From Symmachiella macrocystis (GTDB taxonomy: Bacteria > Planctomycetota > Planctomycetia > Planctomycetales > Planctomycetaceae), in contig NZ_SJPP01000001.1 of assembly GCF_007860075.1 (NCBI RefSeq), forward strand, positions 3,445,490 through 3,509,489: a DNA stretch of 64,000 nucleotides, written 5' to 3'. Positions 55,030 through 64,000 of this stretch are shown here, in pieces; within the stretch, counting starts at the first letter, position 1; each line of letters opens with the position of its first letter. The notes below the pieces were generated by a model. It was not told the DNA's origin. It saw nothing but the letters and a program-made list of their open reading frames with translations, and ran no database searches. Made by a program: the position numbers and the translations under genes.

Positions 55030-55106
55030 CGGGCGCCCCATCTAATTTGCCGTAGAAATCGCCGTTAGCTTTCCCTCCCGCTTGACGCTATCGAGGAGTT
55101 AGGAGA

Positions 55107-55673
55107 ATGGCCGACGCAACGAATTCAAAAGTCGATTATTGGCAAGCGTCTCAGAAACTGCTGGGAGGGAGTTTCTTTTGCGGTCTGGTTGGGGCGATGT
55201 GTAACGCGTGGATAGGTAATGACAGCCTTGTGGTCTCAATGATGATGGACGGAGCCATAGGCGCCCTTCTCGGCACGTATATCGCCATGTCCTTTGAAGG
55301 CGTCTGTGCCAAAATGACGGCGATGCTGTTCGCGAATCACTCATCGCAGGCAAATGCAAAGCCACCGACAGTCAGCTTTGCCCGTGGTGTGAATTTGGCT
55401 AGGTTTGTATGCTTGTTTTTAATACCGCCATTTCTAGTCGTTTGCTCTTTCGCCCTAGTTGGTTTGTCATTTGCCTTTGACATGTTTGGCAATGGTCATA
55501 ATGGGACGCTTGAACTCGCGCAGGGTCTATTTTGGTTCGTCGGCTTGTATTTCAGTAATACATTTTTGGTTGCGGCCGGAACATGGATTGTTCAAGGCAT
55601 CTGTTGGATACGGATTCGTGGCCAAAACCATATCGTCGCGATACCAACGCAACGCCAACCGCCCCAAGCCTGA
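55107..55673 (+). CDS. small multi-pass membrane protein of unknown function
   Basis: 188 residues with about four hydrophobic stretches: GSFFCGLVGAMCNAWIG, MMMDGAIGALLGTYIAMSF, RFVCLFLIPPFLVVCSFALVG and GLFWFVGLYFSNTFLVAAGTW. Termini are hydrophilic; the C-terminus is Gln/Pro-rich. The ribosome site AGGAGTTAGGAGA precedes the ATG. I do not recognise a family. It starts 77 nt after the hydrolase-fold gene, so may share its transcript, and stops 120 nt before comM. Confidence 0.7.
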   Translation: MADATNSKVDYWQASQKLLGGSFFCGLVGAMCNAWIGNDSLVVSMMMDGAIGALLGTYIAMSFEGVCAKMTAMLFANHSSQANAKPPTVSFARGVNLARFVCLFLIPPFLVVCSFALVGLSFAFDMFGNGHNGTLELAQGLFWFVGLYFSNTFLVAAGTWIVQGICWIRIRGQNHIVAIPTQRQPPQA

Positions 55674-55793
55674 CTGCAGTTTTCGGATTTGTGTACATTT
55701 GTTCATTTCGGCTTGCGGTCCGTGTCGTTTCTCGGCACAATGGGGACATTGCGTCTCAGACAACTTCCCTGACCGTTCCCGCAAGCACGCTCT

Positions 55794-57329
55794 ATGCTCG
55801 CTAAACTCTTTACCTACTCGCTGTTGGGAATCAATGCCGAGCCGATTGAGGTGGAGGTTGATATCTCCCCCGGCGCGATGCCCAAGACCATTCTTGTTGG
55901 ATTGGCCGAGGCAGCGGTGCGGGAGAGTACGCATCGCATCGAACGTGCGCTGGTCAATAGTGGCTATAACCGGCCGATCGATCGCATCGTGATCAACCTT
56001 TCGCCAGCCGATCTTCCCAAGGACGCTGCCTCGTTCGATTTGCCGATCGCCTTGGGCATGCTGACCGCCAGCGGGCAGTTGCAGTCGGAGCGGTTCGAAG
56101 AATATGCCGCAGTCGGAGAGTTAGCGCTCGACGGGGTGATTCGCCCGGTCAAAGGGGTGCTGTCGATGGCCATCGCCGCTCGCGCGCAGGGCAAGCGGGG
56201 CTTGCTTGTGCCCGTGGAGAACGCCCAAGAAGCGGCCGTCGTTGGCGAGATTGAAGCAATCCCCGTCGGCTCGTTGGCCGAGGCAGTGGGATTCTATTCC
56301 GATCGCTTGGATGTCCAGCCCACACAATTTAGCTGGGCACGCGCGCTGAGCGAATTGGCCAAATATGAAATCGACTACCAGGATGTCAAAGGCCAAGAGC
56401 TTGCCAAACGCGCCGTCACCGTTGCTGCGGCCGGTTCCCATCATCTGCTAATGCTTGGTTCACCGGGGACGGGAAAAACGTTATTGGCTTCCCGTCTGCC
56501 TACCATTTTGCCGCAACTTAGCCCCGAAGAGAGTTTGGAGACCACGCAAATTTATAGCGCGGTCGGCCGTTTGAATGCGGGGGAATCGTTGATGATGACG
56601 CGACCCTTTCGCGCGCCGCACCATACGATTAGCGAAGCAGGTTTGGTTGGCGGTGGCAGTACCCCGTCTCCGGGCGAGATTTCGCTGGCACACAACGGCA
56701 TTTTGTTTTTGGACGAACTGCCCGAGTTCAATCGCCGGACCTTGGAAGTCCTACGGCAACCGCTGGAAGACGGCAACGTCACGATCTCACGTGCGATGGG
56801 CAGCATTACCTTTCCGGCGAGTTTGATGATGGTGGCGGCGCTCAATCCCTGTCCGTGCGGATATCGCGGCGACCCGCGGCGGCAATGCAAATGCAATCCC
56901 CTGCAAATCGAACGCTACTTGGGCAAGATCAGCGGCCCGCTGTTAGATCGCGTGGACATTCACCTCGAAGTCCCTTCGGTACCGTTTCGCGAACTTTCGG
57001 ACATGGCGCCGGGCACCGGCACCGGCGAGATGCGACAGCAGGTCGAAGCGGCTCGAGAAATCCAAGGAGCCCGTTTTCATGAGCACCGTATCAAGACCAA
57101 CGGCAAGATGGCCCCGCGACAAATCCGCAAATTCTGCCGTCTCGATTCCGATGCGGAGACGCTACTGAAAACGGCCATGGAAGAAATGGGCCTCTCGGCT
57201 CGCGCCCACGACAAAATCCTCCGCGTTAGCCGCACGATCGCCGACCTGGACCGCAGCGATAAAATCACCGCACTGCATTTGAGCGAAGCGATTAACTATC
57301 GCACGCTGGACCGGAATTATTGGGCGTGA
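55794..57329 (+). CDS. comM: YifB/ComM family Mg-chelatase-like AAA ATPase
   Basis: 511 residues, the usual length. N-terminal Lon-substrate-like domain (INAEPIEVEVDISPGAMPK; VNLSPADLPKDAASFDLPIA), then the AAA+ core: Walker A LLGSPGTGKTLLASRLP, Walker B GILFLDELPEFNRR, sensor NPCPCG, and a zinc motif (CPCGYRGDPRRQCKC), followed by the C-terminal helical domain with SARAHDKILRVSRTIADLD. ComM is a hexameric branch-migration helicase that extends heteroduplex during natural transformation; general DNA-processing roles are also likely. It is present in many non-competent bacteria. The ATG at 55794 begins MLAKLFTYSLLGINAEP, the normal start. Confidence 0.92.
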   Translation: MLAKLFTYSLLGINAEPIEVEVDISPGAMPKTILVGLAEAAVRESTHRIERALVNSGYNRPIDRIVINLSPADLPKDAASFDLPIALGMLTASGQLQSERFEEYAAVGELALDGVIRPVKGVLSMAIAARAQGKRGLLVPVENAQEAAVVGEIEAIPVGSLAEAVGFYSDRLDVQPTQFSWARALSELAKYEIDYQDVKGQELAKRAVTVAAAGSHHLLMLGSPGTGKTLLASRLPTILPQLSPEESLETTQIYSAVGRLNAGESLMMTRPFRAPHHTISEAGLVGGGSTPSPGEISLAHNGILFLDELPEFNRRTLEVLRQPLEDGNVTISRAMGSITFPASLMMVAALNPCPCGYRGDPRRQCKCNPLQIERYLGKISGPLLDRVDIHLEVPSVPFRELSDMAPGTGTGEMRQQVEAAREIQGARFHEHRIKTNGKMAPRQIRKFCRLDSDAETLLKTAMEEMGLSARAHDKILRVSRTIADLDRSDKITALHLSEAINYRTLDRNYWA

Positions 57330-57514
57330 GTGTGTTTTGGACCGAGGGAAACGACGACGAGATGATCGCACCATGCGTGGCTAAATTTTGGCGAATGGCA
57401 AATACACTCGAACCTGCCCTACGATAACCCCGCTCGTGAAGTAGAGTTTGAACTCACATGGCTCTGCAACTTGTGCCTACGGCAACCAACCCTAGTTCGG
57501 TAGGGTCCCACTAA

Positions 57515-58789
57515 CTAAACCTCATACACAACCACACCGGCCACTAGCACAGTCCGGGCACGGCCGCGGACTTTCCAGCCGTCGAATGGTGTGTTGTGGC
57601 CCCGCGAGCGAAATTGGGTAGCGTCGATGGTCCACTCGACTTGCGGGTCAATGATTGTCACGTCAGCCTCAGCGCCGGTCGCCAAGGTCCCTTTGGGGAT
57701 GCCCAGGATATTCGCCGGGCCGTTGGTCAATTTCCCAATCAATTGCGGCCAGTCGAGGTGTCCCGGTTCGATCAAACTGGCGATGGAAATCGGCAGCAGC
57801 GTTTCCAAACCGGAGACGCCAAACGGAACGAGGTTCAACTCCCGGCTTTTCTTTTCTGGCGCATAGGGTTGGTGATCCGAACAGATCGCATCGATCGTGC
57901 CGTCCTGAAGACCCTCGATACAGGCAGCCAGGTGGTCAGCCGTCCTTAGTGGCGGATCGACTTTGTAGTTGGAGTTGAACGTCCGCAGCCGCTCATCCAT
58001 CAGCGTAAAGTTGTGTGGCGAGATCTCAGCGGTAACGCGCAATCCGGCTGCTTTGGCGCGGCGAATTTGATCGATGCTGCCGAGGCTGGAAATCGTTTGC
58101 AGGTGCACGCGTCCGCCGGTGACTTTGGCCAGGGCGATATCGCGGCCAACGGAAATATCTTCCGCGGCAGCCGGCATGCCCCGCAGCCCCAACTCGGTCG
58201 AGACGTAGTCCTCATGCATCACCCCACCATGCACCAACTCAGGGACGGCGGGGTGGTTGAAGATGGGGCGGTTGAACATGCCGCAATATTCCAGTGCGCG
58301 GCGCATGATTTCAGCATTGGCCAACGGCCGGGTCGCATCCGAAAAGGCGACGACACCCGCTTCGACCAATTGGCCGATCTCGGCCAGTTCTTCACCGTTG
58401 CAATCTTTGGTCACCGCTCCCAGTGGAAACACATTGGCCAGTCCCGCTCGTCCGGCTTGGAGGATGATGAATTCGGCGGCAGCTCGATTGTCGACAACCG
58501 GTTGGGTGTCGGGCATGCAGGCCACACTAGTGATCCCCCCGGCCAGCGCCGCCGCGGCTCCAGTGGCGATCGTTTCATCCTCTTCAAAACCGGGTTCGCG
58601 GAGGCTGACATGCATGTCGATCAGGCCGGGGCAGACGATCATGTCGGTGGCATCGATCTCGATATCCGCAGCGGCGGACGATGTGCCGATGCTGACCACC
58701 TTCCCATCCTGAAGAACTAGATCCGCAACGGTATCGATACCCTGGCTGGGATCGATCACGCGTCCGCCGCGAATTCGTGTGCTGGTCAT
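57515..58789 (-). CDS. dihydroorotase-like protein, probable inactive PyrC' partner of PyrB
   Basis: 424 residues from the ATG at 58789 (GGAG upstream; a longer frame to 58858 is not supported). Amidohydrolase fold related to class I dihydroorotase, which closes carbamoyl-aspartate in pyrimidine synthesis. The metal motif HxHLREPG reads [14 protein letters not shown]: the second His is Ser62 (codon 58604-58606). Other ligand sites also differ: VHLQTISSL lacks the usual second His, SPHNF replaces PHH, and SDHQPY replaces DHAPH. GxxDxICSDH and NPPLR-like VDPPLR are kept. In Pseudomonas, PyrC' with VSLREPG is inactive and needed to assemble aspartate transcarbamoylase; this gene sits 76 nt after pyrB in the same order, which fits. 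An active enzyme with altered metal binding is the alternative. Confidence 0.75.
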   Translation of the reverse strand: MTSTRIRGGRVIDPSQGIDTVADLVLQDGKVVSIGTSSAAADIEIDATDMIVCPGLIDMHVSLREPGFEEDETIATGAAAALAGGITSVACMPDTQPVVDNRAAAEFIILQAGRAGLANVFPLGAVTKDCNGEELAEIGQLVEAGVVAFSDATRPLANAEIMRRALEYCGMFNRPIFNHPAVPELVHGGVMHEDYVSTELGLRGMPAAAEDISVGRDIALAKVTGGRVHLQTISSLGSIDQIRRAKAAGLRVTAEISPHNFTLMDERLRTFNSNYKVDPPLRTADHLAACIEGLQDGTIDAICSDHQPYAPEKKSRELNLVPFGVSGLETLLPISIASLIEPGHLDWPQLIGKLTNGPANILGIPKGTLATGAEADVTIIDPQVEWTIDATQFRSRGHNTPFDGWKVRGRARTVLVAGVVVYEV

Positions 58790-58865
58790 GGTCTCGTTTC
58801 TCCGGTCGTCCCGCTGCGGTTTCGGGGGTGTGGGACGGTTGTCGATTAAGCCGCTCAACCCGCGT

Positions 58866-59828
58866 TTACGGGCTGTTTTTGGGATTGAGAAGATACAAAC
58901 AAGCCATGCGAATCAACAGGCCGTTGGTGACTTGGTCGAGGATGACTGAATGGCCGCCGTCTGCCACGTCCGGTGTGATTTCCACACCGCGGTTGATGGG
59001 GCCGGGAGCTAAAATCATCACGTCGTCTTTGGCCGTCTTCAATCGTTCGCCGTTCATGCCGAACAGATGTGCGTATTCAGCAATCGAGGGGAACAAACCG
59101 CTGCGTTGTCGTTCGAATTGAATCCGCAACAAGTTGATGCAATCGAGTTCGGGAAGGATTTTGTCGAGGTTCGTGGCGACTTCGACGCCCAGTTTTTCCA
59201 CGTGCTGCGGAATCAACGTAGCCGGACCGCAGACGATGACCCGCGCTCCCAGTTTGGTCAGACCCCAGATATTGGACCGGGCGACGCGACTGTGCGAAAT
59301 GTCGCCGACGAGCGCGACGGTCAATCCTTGCAACGTGCCTCGGTGTTCACGGATCGTAAAGATGTCCAGCAGCGCTTGCGTAGGATGTTCGTGCGTGCCA
59401 TCTCCGGCATTCAGGACGCTGGTGTTCAAGTTTTGTGCGAGAAGGTGCGGGGCGCCGGGCGTGCTGTGACGTACGACGACTTGATCGACCCCCATGGCTT
59501 CGATATTGCGGGCCGTATCGATGAATGTTTCGCCTTTGACCAGACTGCTGCCGGCAGCGCTGAACTCAACGGTGTCGGCGCTCAGTCGTTTGGCGGCCAA
59601 GCCAAAACTGGTGCGTGTGCGGGTCGAAGGTTCAAAAAACAGATTGGCGACCACCGTCCCGCGGAGCAGTCCGAGTTTTGTTTCACCTTGCTCGGCGAGG
59701 CGTTTGAACTCGGCGGCCTGATCTAAAATCATCGTGATTTCGTCAGCCGAGAGGTATTCCAACCCCAAAAGATGTCGTTTGGTCCAGCGTTTCTTGATTG
59801 AATTGTCTGTATCCGTAACGAAATTCAT
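58866..59828 (-). CDS. pyrB: aspartate carbamoyltransferase, catalytic chain
   Basis: 320 residues, normal length. Forms N-carbamoyl-L-aspartate from aspartate and carbamoyl phosphate. Seen: the carbamoyl-phosphate motif [12 protein letters not shown], then [15 protein letters not shown] and [18 protein letters not shown] (the HPTQ loop), [31 protein letters not shown] region and [10 protein letters not shown] (PxPxxR). Position of Lys in the 80s loop is consistent with [14 protein letters not shown]. The ATG at 59828 begins [15 protein letters not shown]. No regulatory chain (pyrI) or PyrR is adjacent; it is followed by the dihydroorotase-like gene, probably one transcript. Confidence 0.92.
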   Translation of the reverse strand: MNFVTDTDNSIKKRWTKRHLLGLEYLSADEITMILDQAAEFKRLAEQGETKLGLLRGTVVANLFFEPSTRTRTSFGLAAKRLSADTVEFSAAGSSLVKGETFIDTARNIEAMGVDQVVVRHSTPGAPHLLAQNLNTSVLNAGDGTHEHPTQALLDIFTIREHRGTLQGLTVALVGDISHSRVARSNIWGLTKLGARVIVCGPATLIPQHVEKLGVEVATNLDKILPELDCINLLRIQFERQRSGLFPSIAEYAHLFGMNGERLKTAKDDVMILAPGPINRGVEITPDVADGGHSVILDQVTNGLLIRMACLYLLNPKNSP

Positions 59829-60064
59829 CAGGGTCTGCCCGGCAAGGCCGTAGGTGACGTAGCGGCAATCCGCGACATGCGATTGTGTGTGATGATCCTA
59901 CCAGCGAAACGAACCGGGTTCAACGCTGCCCCGCTGGTTTCGCCATGATGGCAAATGTCTCTATGGCGGGCCAAGTTGGAATGCTGCGTCGGCTGTGTCA
60001 TCTGCCAACCAGCGGCCGGAATTCCGCGAGCTGAGTTTGCTGCGGAGCATTGGGCGGCGGAGCA

Positions 60065-62347
60065 TTACCGAACATGATATCCGGGTAATTCCTCGGAACG
60101 TCGTGAAATACTGGCTTTGATTTCGTCCAGTTCCGAATCGGCCGGGCGAGTCGTCAGGTCTCCACGAAATGTATACGGCACGGCAAAGACCCCTTCGACG
60201 TACAGCTTTTCGTCGGCCAACGGTGTGAGCTGCCCGGTTTGCCGGTTCAACCATGTCACTAATCGCGTTTGCGGCCGGATGATCGTGTCGACACCGTTCA
60301 GCGCGATCAGATCGCTCCAATCGTTGCTCACGTCGTCGCCTAGGAACTCAAACAATGCGGTCTGTTGATCCGCTGCATGGAACACGCAATTGGTCACATT
60401 GATTTGGACTTTACCCGGTCGGCGGTTTTTGTCTGAGAATCGCCAATTCCACAACGGACCACTGTCGCGACAGGTCACCGAATTCAATTGGACTGTCAGT
60501 AGACTTCCTGCCGGCGGAGGGCTGTTGAGCACAAACATAGTGCCGCCTCCCAACCGCAGGCAGTTTTTTGCCTGTAGTCTTTGTGGCGCGCTAGCCAGGT
60601 GCAGTGCGGTTCCGACTCCCACAAACTGCGTATCCCGCAACCGAATCATCCCACCGGCCGACGTGCCCAGGTTTCGCCATGCCAGCGCGATCGGTTTGAT
60701 GGAGAGGCGCGCCGCCGGGGTAATTGATTCCGGCGCGAGCGAGTCCAGCGCATGAGTGTGAAACTCGCAGCGGTTAACATCAAGCCGATCCGTTTGCAGC
60801 AAAACCAGCGAACCAGCGGGGGTATGCCCGGTTTCTGAGGCGATATTTCGTAGACGGACGTTTTCTAGACGGACCGATTCGGCGCTAATTTTTAGGGGAG
60901 CCGAATCGATGACGATTTCCGACGGCGCGCCTGCCGTTCCACGGATGACTAACGGCCCCACGGCTGAAATGGGCCGTATGCTGTAAGGACCGGGCGCGTT
61001 GAGCACGATTACTCCGTCTTGCACTGCGGGCAGTTCCAGGTATTTTGGCTGAGCGGTAGATGTCTCCGGTGGATCGGCCTTTGCCGCGGGGGGCGACTTG
61101 GAATTCTTGTTGTCCTCCAAGCGACTCAACGAGGGGGCAAGGTCGTTGACCATTTGTAGCATCGCATTCCGCGCGCCCTGGTCGGATAAAAAGGTTGCTA
61201 ATCCGGAAAGCAAAAACACGAGCACAAACATCGGTGCCCAGCGTCCAACTGTTGTCGCGGCGCGACCTTCACGTGAAGCGCGGGCTGGGCCGCGGAAGCC
61301 GGCGACAAATCGTGAGACTTTGCTGCGGGCCATGCGGCTCGGTTTGCCCCAGACCTCTATGGCCGCAGCGGCGGACGACGGGCGTTTGGTCGGATCGGGG
61401 TCGGTGAGTTGTGCGATGGCCTCGGCGAGTTTTGGCGGCGTATCGGGCGCCCATTCCCGCACATCGTCAACCGTACTGGTTTGGTGCGCGGCAATTTTGG
61501 CCAGTGGATCTCCCCCCGGGAAAGGCGGTCGTCCCGCCAACAACTGCCAGAGCAGGCAACCCAGCGCATAGAAATCGGTCGTCGGGGCGTGGCTGCGGCC
61601 GGTGCCGATTAACTCCGGTGCGATTCCATCAAACCGTTCCGGTGCCGCTGCTGTGTGGATGGTGAGGTCGCGCTCCACCACCGGTCGGACTCCGGCGTCG
61701 ACCAATACGGCCACCCCCGATGTAACCAGCCGTACGTTGTGTGTGCGGATGTCACCATGCATCTGGCCGCTGGCATGCAACGCGGCGAGACCGTCCAACA
61801 GTTGTCGCCCAATTTCCCAGACTATGTCGGCCGGAAAACGGCCGCGCCGGACGAGCAATTCCGCCAAATGCGGACCGGCGATGTGTCGACTGACAACTAC
61901 GATACGATCACCCAGGCGGTCGCACACCTGCGGTCCGACGACGCAGGGATGATTGATATCGGCAATCTTCGCGACGACCGATTCGAATGCCGAAAACTCC
62001 TCGACGGAATAGCCATCACGCGGTGCGACTATTTTCAGTACGCAGATTTGCCGGCTCGATTTGTGTTGCGCTAAAAATGTTTCCCCCCGCTGCCCACCAC
62101 CCAAGCGATCAAGCAACAGGCAGGGACCGACGACGATTTGCCCGGGAGGGGTGGAATCCAACAAACGGGCTTGAAACGGCGTAAGTATACGAGCCTGCAA
62201 CAGCGCATCGATCCACACCGAGTCAAACGCCGGCAGGTCGCGCGTGAGGCGTTGTACTTGCTTGCGGCAGCGACTGAGGTCGCGCGGCGTGCAGAGTTGA
62301 TTCTCGTACAGCCGTTCGAGCAATGCTTGTGACGGTGGGTCCAACAA
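60065..62347 (-). CDS. divergent non-RD Ser/Thr kinase with membrane helix and beta-rich ectodomain
   Basis: 760 residues, TTG start at 62347 with AAAGGA upstream. Kinase-like domain (about 80-330): G-loop GGGQRGETF, Lys in VCVLKIV, catalytic loop HGDIRTHN (Arg of HRD is Gly, Lys is Arg, but Asp and Asn stay), VLVDAGVRP in place of DFG (Asp kept) and PERFDGIAPEL. The essential Asp residues are present, so activity cannot be excluded, but it is far from the norm. An N-terminal helical segment precedes it. One membrane helix (WAPMFVLVFLLSGLATFLS) is followed by 340 residues that are beta-rich with a repeated strand-turn rhythm (LVIRGTAGAPSEIVIDSAPLK; VRLENVRLRNIASE), perhaps a beta-helix. The other two kinases in the window have canonical motifs. 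Confidence 0.8.
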   Translation of the reverse strand: MLDPPSQALLERLYENQLCTPRDLSRCRKQVQRLTRDLPAFDSVWIDALLQARILTPFQARLLDSTPPGQIVVGPCLLLDRLGGGQRGETFLAQHKSSRQICVLKIVAPRDGYSVEEFSAFESVVAKIADINHPCVVGPQVCDRLGDRIVVVSRHIAGPHLAELLVRRGRFPADIVWEIGRQLLDGLAALHASGQMHGDIRTHNVRLVTSGVAVLVDAGVRPVVERDLTIHTAAAPERFDGIAPELIGTGRSHAPTTDFYALGCLLWQLLAGRPPFPGGDPLAKIAAHQTSTVDDVREWAPDTPPKLAEAIAQLTDPDPTKRPSSAAAAIEVWGKPSRMARSKVSRFVAGFRGPARASREGRAATTVGRWAPMFVLVFLLSGLATFLSDQGARNAMLQMVNDLAPSLSRLEDNKNSKSPPAAKADPPETSTAQPKYLELPAVQDGVIVLNAPGPYSIRPISAVGPLVIRGTAGAPSEIVIDSAPLKISAESVRLENVRLRNIASETGHTPAGSLVLLQTDRLDVNRCEFHTHALDSLAPESITPAARLSIKPIALAWRNLGTSAGGMIRLRDTQFVGVGTALHLASAPQRLQAKNCLRLGGGTMFVLNSPPPAGSLLTVQLNSVTCRDSGPLWNWRFSDKNRRPGKVQINVTNCVFHAADQQTALFEFLGDDVSNDWSDLIALNGVDTIIRPQTRLVTWLNRQTGQLTPLADEKLYVEGVFAVPYTFRGDLTTRPADSELDEIKASISRRSEELPGYHVR

Positions 62348-62650
62348 CGGGCAGGCGTCCTTTTCCCGCGACGTGGGGAGTGTCGAGCTGACAATTTCGA
62401 AGGTTTTCCTGAATCACGCGCAGAGTGACGTTATTGTTCCTGTCTCTCCCGCGCAGCGGAACTATGTCAGATTCATGAAATTGCCTCAAGTGCGGTCCGG
62501 TTCAGGCGAGAACGCCGAATTCGGGAAACTGCCTGTAGACAGGATCGGAGTTAGCGAGCTAAGATAATACTGACCTTGAAAAATTTCCCATCTCGGCGCC
62601 CTGGGCCGGGAGTTTCAGTCAACCGCGCAACCCGTGCAAAGGCTACAATC
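62348..62650. other. 303-nt divergent intergenic region
   Basis: Between the divergent kinase and the Bax inhibitor-1 family gene. A loose promoter-like pair (TAGACA at about 62536, TAAGAT 18 nt later) faces the plus-strand gene, with low certainty. No gene or repeat is seen. Confidence 0.3.
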
Positions 62651-63379
62651 ATGAACCAAACCGATGATTTCGCCCCCCGCCCTCATTACGACGTCAACGA
62701 CCTGTTCGCCGCCGATGCCGCGGATGAAGCCCGCGCGAAATTTTTGCGGCTGACCTACGGCCACCTGATGCTGGCGATTTTGGCCTTCATGGGGCTGACG
62801 TATGTGTTTCTGAATACACAGGCCATTCTGGAACCGATGGTTCGCATGATTCAAGGCGGCCAATGGTTTATTGTATTGATTGCCTTTATGGCGGTGAGTT
62901 GGATCGCGGATCGTTGGGCGCGCAGTGATACGTCGATCGGCATGCAATACCTCGGATTGGCACTCTACACGGTTGCCGAAGCCATTATTTTTGTACCGCT
63001 GTTGTACATCGCCCGAGAGACCGCCGGTCCCGATGTCATTCCCACAGCCGCAGGGCTAACGATGTTAGCGACCGCAGTATTGACCGCCGTGGTCTTTATC
63101 ACGGGTAAGGATTTTTCGTTTCTCCGTACCCTGTTAATCGTGTTGTCATTCACACTGCTAGCGGCATTTGCCGCATCCGCGTTTTTTGGACTCAACATGC
63201 CGGTCACAATGTTCGCCGGAATTGGCGTGGTGCTGGGTAGCGGCATGGTGCTCTATAGTACCTCCAACGTTTTGCATCACTACCGCACGGACCAATACGT
63301 GGCGGCTTCATTGAGTCTGTTCGCGGCGATCGCCTTGCTGTTTTGGTACATTTTGCAATTGGTCATGAGTCGTGATTAA
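62651..63379 (+). CDS. Bax inhibitor-1/YccA family membrane protein
   Basis: 242 residues from the ATG at 62651 (AAAGG upstream). A hydrophilic N-terminus of about 35 residues is followed by seven hydrophobic helices (HLMLAILAFMGLTYVFL, WFIVLIAFMAVSWIADRW, LGLALYTVAEAIIFVPLLY, TAAGLTMLATAVLTAVVFI, LLIVLSFTLLAAFAASAFFGL, MFAGIGVVLGSGMVLYST, AASLSLFAAIALLFWYIL). The order and the GxGxVLGSGMVLYSTSN section match the BI-1/YccA group, membrane proteins that in E. coli interact with FtsH and elsewhere leak Ca2+ or protons. Role in this organism unknown. Confidence 0.87.
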   Translation: MNQTDDFAPRPHYDVNDLFAADAADEARAKFLRLTYGHLMLAILAFMGLTYVFLNTQAILEPMVRMIQGGQWFIVLIAFMAVSWIADRWARSDTSIGMQYLGLALYTVAEAIIFVPLLYIARETAGPDVIPTAAGLTMLATAVLTAVVFITGKDFSFLRTLLIVLSFTLLAAFAASAFFGLNMPVTMFAGIGVVLGSGMVLYSTSNVLHHYRTDQYVAASLSLFAAIALLFWYILQLVMSRD

Positions 63380-63624
63380 CTGTGACCTTCACGGCCATGC
63401 TGGTGAGAACCTCGAAATCCTTACTGTGAGGGAATAGGGGGAATTGCCAAAGTTATCGGATTTTTTTATTCAGTCGGACTTTCCTAAAAAGATCCAAATT
63501 GCAACAATGACCTGCTGACGCCGAAATTGACAAACCGTGTGCAACTTGCCCATGGATTTTTGGACATAACCCGTTACAATTCAATAGGTTGTCGTTCGGA
63601 GTCACGCTGCGAAAGCTGGAATCG

Positions 63625-64000
63625 ATGGACTTACGCGAAATTCTGACGACGACGCGGATTGGCCAATTGGCGATCAAGTCGGTCCCGATCTTGTCTCCGC
63701 AAGACAGCGTGCACCATGCAGCCGCTCAAATGCGAAGCCATAGCCACGGTTCGGCGCTGGTCTGTGACAACGACCGTTTGGTCGGAGTCTTTACCGAGCG
63801 CGATCTACTGCGGTGGTTAGCCGACGGTCGCTCGCTGGATGATGCCATTGCCGAAGCCATGACGGCCAACCCCCAAACGGTCACCTCAGACGACGCGCTC
63901 ATGTCGGCGATCGGTTACCTGGATCAAGGGGGGTACCGTCGGATACCCGTAGTCAACGCAGACGGCGCTCCGATTGGGATTATCGACGTGAAAACCATCG
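63625..64000 (+). CDS. CBS-domain pair protein (3' end outside window)
   Basis: 125 codons present. The protein begins MDLREILTTTRIGQL; first CBS unit: PILSPQDSVHHAAAQMRSHS then SALVCDNDRLVGVFTERDLLR, and the second: MTANPQTVTSDDALMSAIG then YRRIPVVNADGAPIGIIDVK, each with the G-x-hydrophobic-T/S-x-x-D or IIDVK ending. CBS pairs bind adenosine nucleotides and regulate linked enzymes or channels. The window ends close to the end of the second CBS, so any C-terminal domain cannot be seen. The ATG at 63625 has GGA upstream. Confidence 0.8.
   Translation, partial: MDLREILTTTRIGQLAIKSVPILSPQDSVHHAAAQMRSHSHGSALVCDNDRLVGVFTERDLLRWLADGRSLDDAIAEAMTANPQTVTSDDALMSAIGYLDQGGYRRIPVVNADGAPIGIIDVKTI

Noticed and set aside
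57489-57506. Hairpin ACCCTA-gttcgg-TAGGGT just past the pyrC-like stop
   Set aside because: 6-bp stem, no T-run on either strand; not enough to call a terminator.

Overview
The window looks like chromosomal DNA from a member of the Planctomycetota, order Planctomycetales. The base composition is moderately GC-rich by eye. Typical families present are a secreted PQQ-type propeller with the WPNYRGP opening, a Tat-exported Gfo/Idh oxidoreductase, a DUF1080 secreted protein, a YHS-domain secreted protein, three membrane-anchored Ser/Thr kinase-type proteins, leucine-rich repeat proteins and a CehA/McbA metallohydrolase. The genus cannot be fixed from sequence alone. I saw no tRNA, rRNA, CRISPR array, transposase or prophage.

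Layout. 1-8.3 kb: a truncated ABC-F ATPase (uup), the PQQ propeller, the oxidoreductase, a small membrane protein, a lysine-rich nucleoid-type protein and ilvB. 8.9-12.7 kb: kinase, alpha/beta hydrolase, unknown protein. 12.8-19.1 kb (minus): a probable transcription unit of a propeller/toroid fusion, a CehA-type metallohydrolase and a two-domain AroD/AroE homologue that appears to have lost catalytic residues in both halves. 19.4-30.3 kb: M24 peptidase, CheY-like regulator, coiled-coil protein, class IV aminotransferase, methyltransferase, Nudix hydrolase, J-domain/LRR protein, small proteins and a HerA-like ATPase. 30.7-38 kb: LRR protein, DUF1080 protein, PhoB-type regulator without a kinase beside it, YHS protein, a DUF2283-like gene between two repeat copies, PIG-L deacetylase and a DUF932-like protein.

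38-50 kb: a GT39-like membrane protein, an MqnD-like protein (futalosine menaquinone route), SDR, nadB, a nucleotidyltransferase-fold protein, a three-gene peptide ABC importer lacking its ATPases (the second permease has a YejE-like insertion) and an AI-2E family transporter. 50.6-64 kb: kinase, an alpha/beta-hydrolase-fold protein without its nucleophile serine, a membrane protein, comM/yifB, pyrB with a dihydroorotase-like partner missing several metal ligands, a divergent kinase with a beta-rich ectodomain, a Bax inhibitor-1 family protein and a truncated CBS-pair protein.

Most notable: (i) a 154-159 bp intergenic element with GGGTGGC/GCCACCC ends and internal hairpins, in two good copies and one decayed copy, two of which bracket a small gene; (ii) several proteins that keep an enzyme fold but lose catalytic residues (AroDE-like, PyrC-like, alpha/beta hydrolase), plus a divergent non-RD kinase. 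The pyrB/pseudo-pyrC pair recalls the pyrBC' arrangement of Pseudomonas. No clear defence island or other wholly new multi-gene system is visible.
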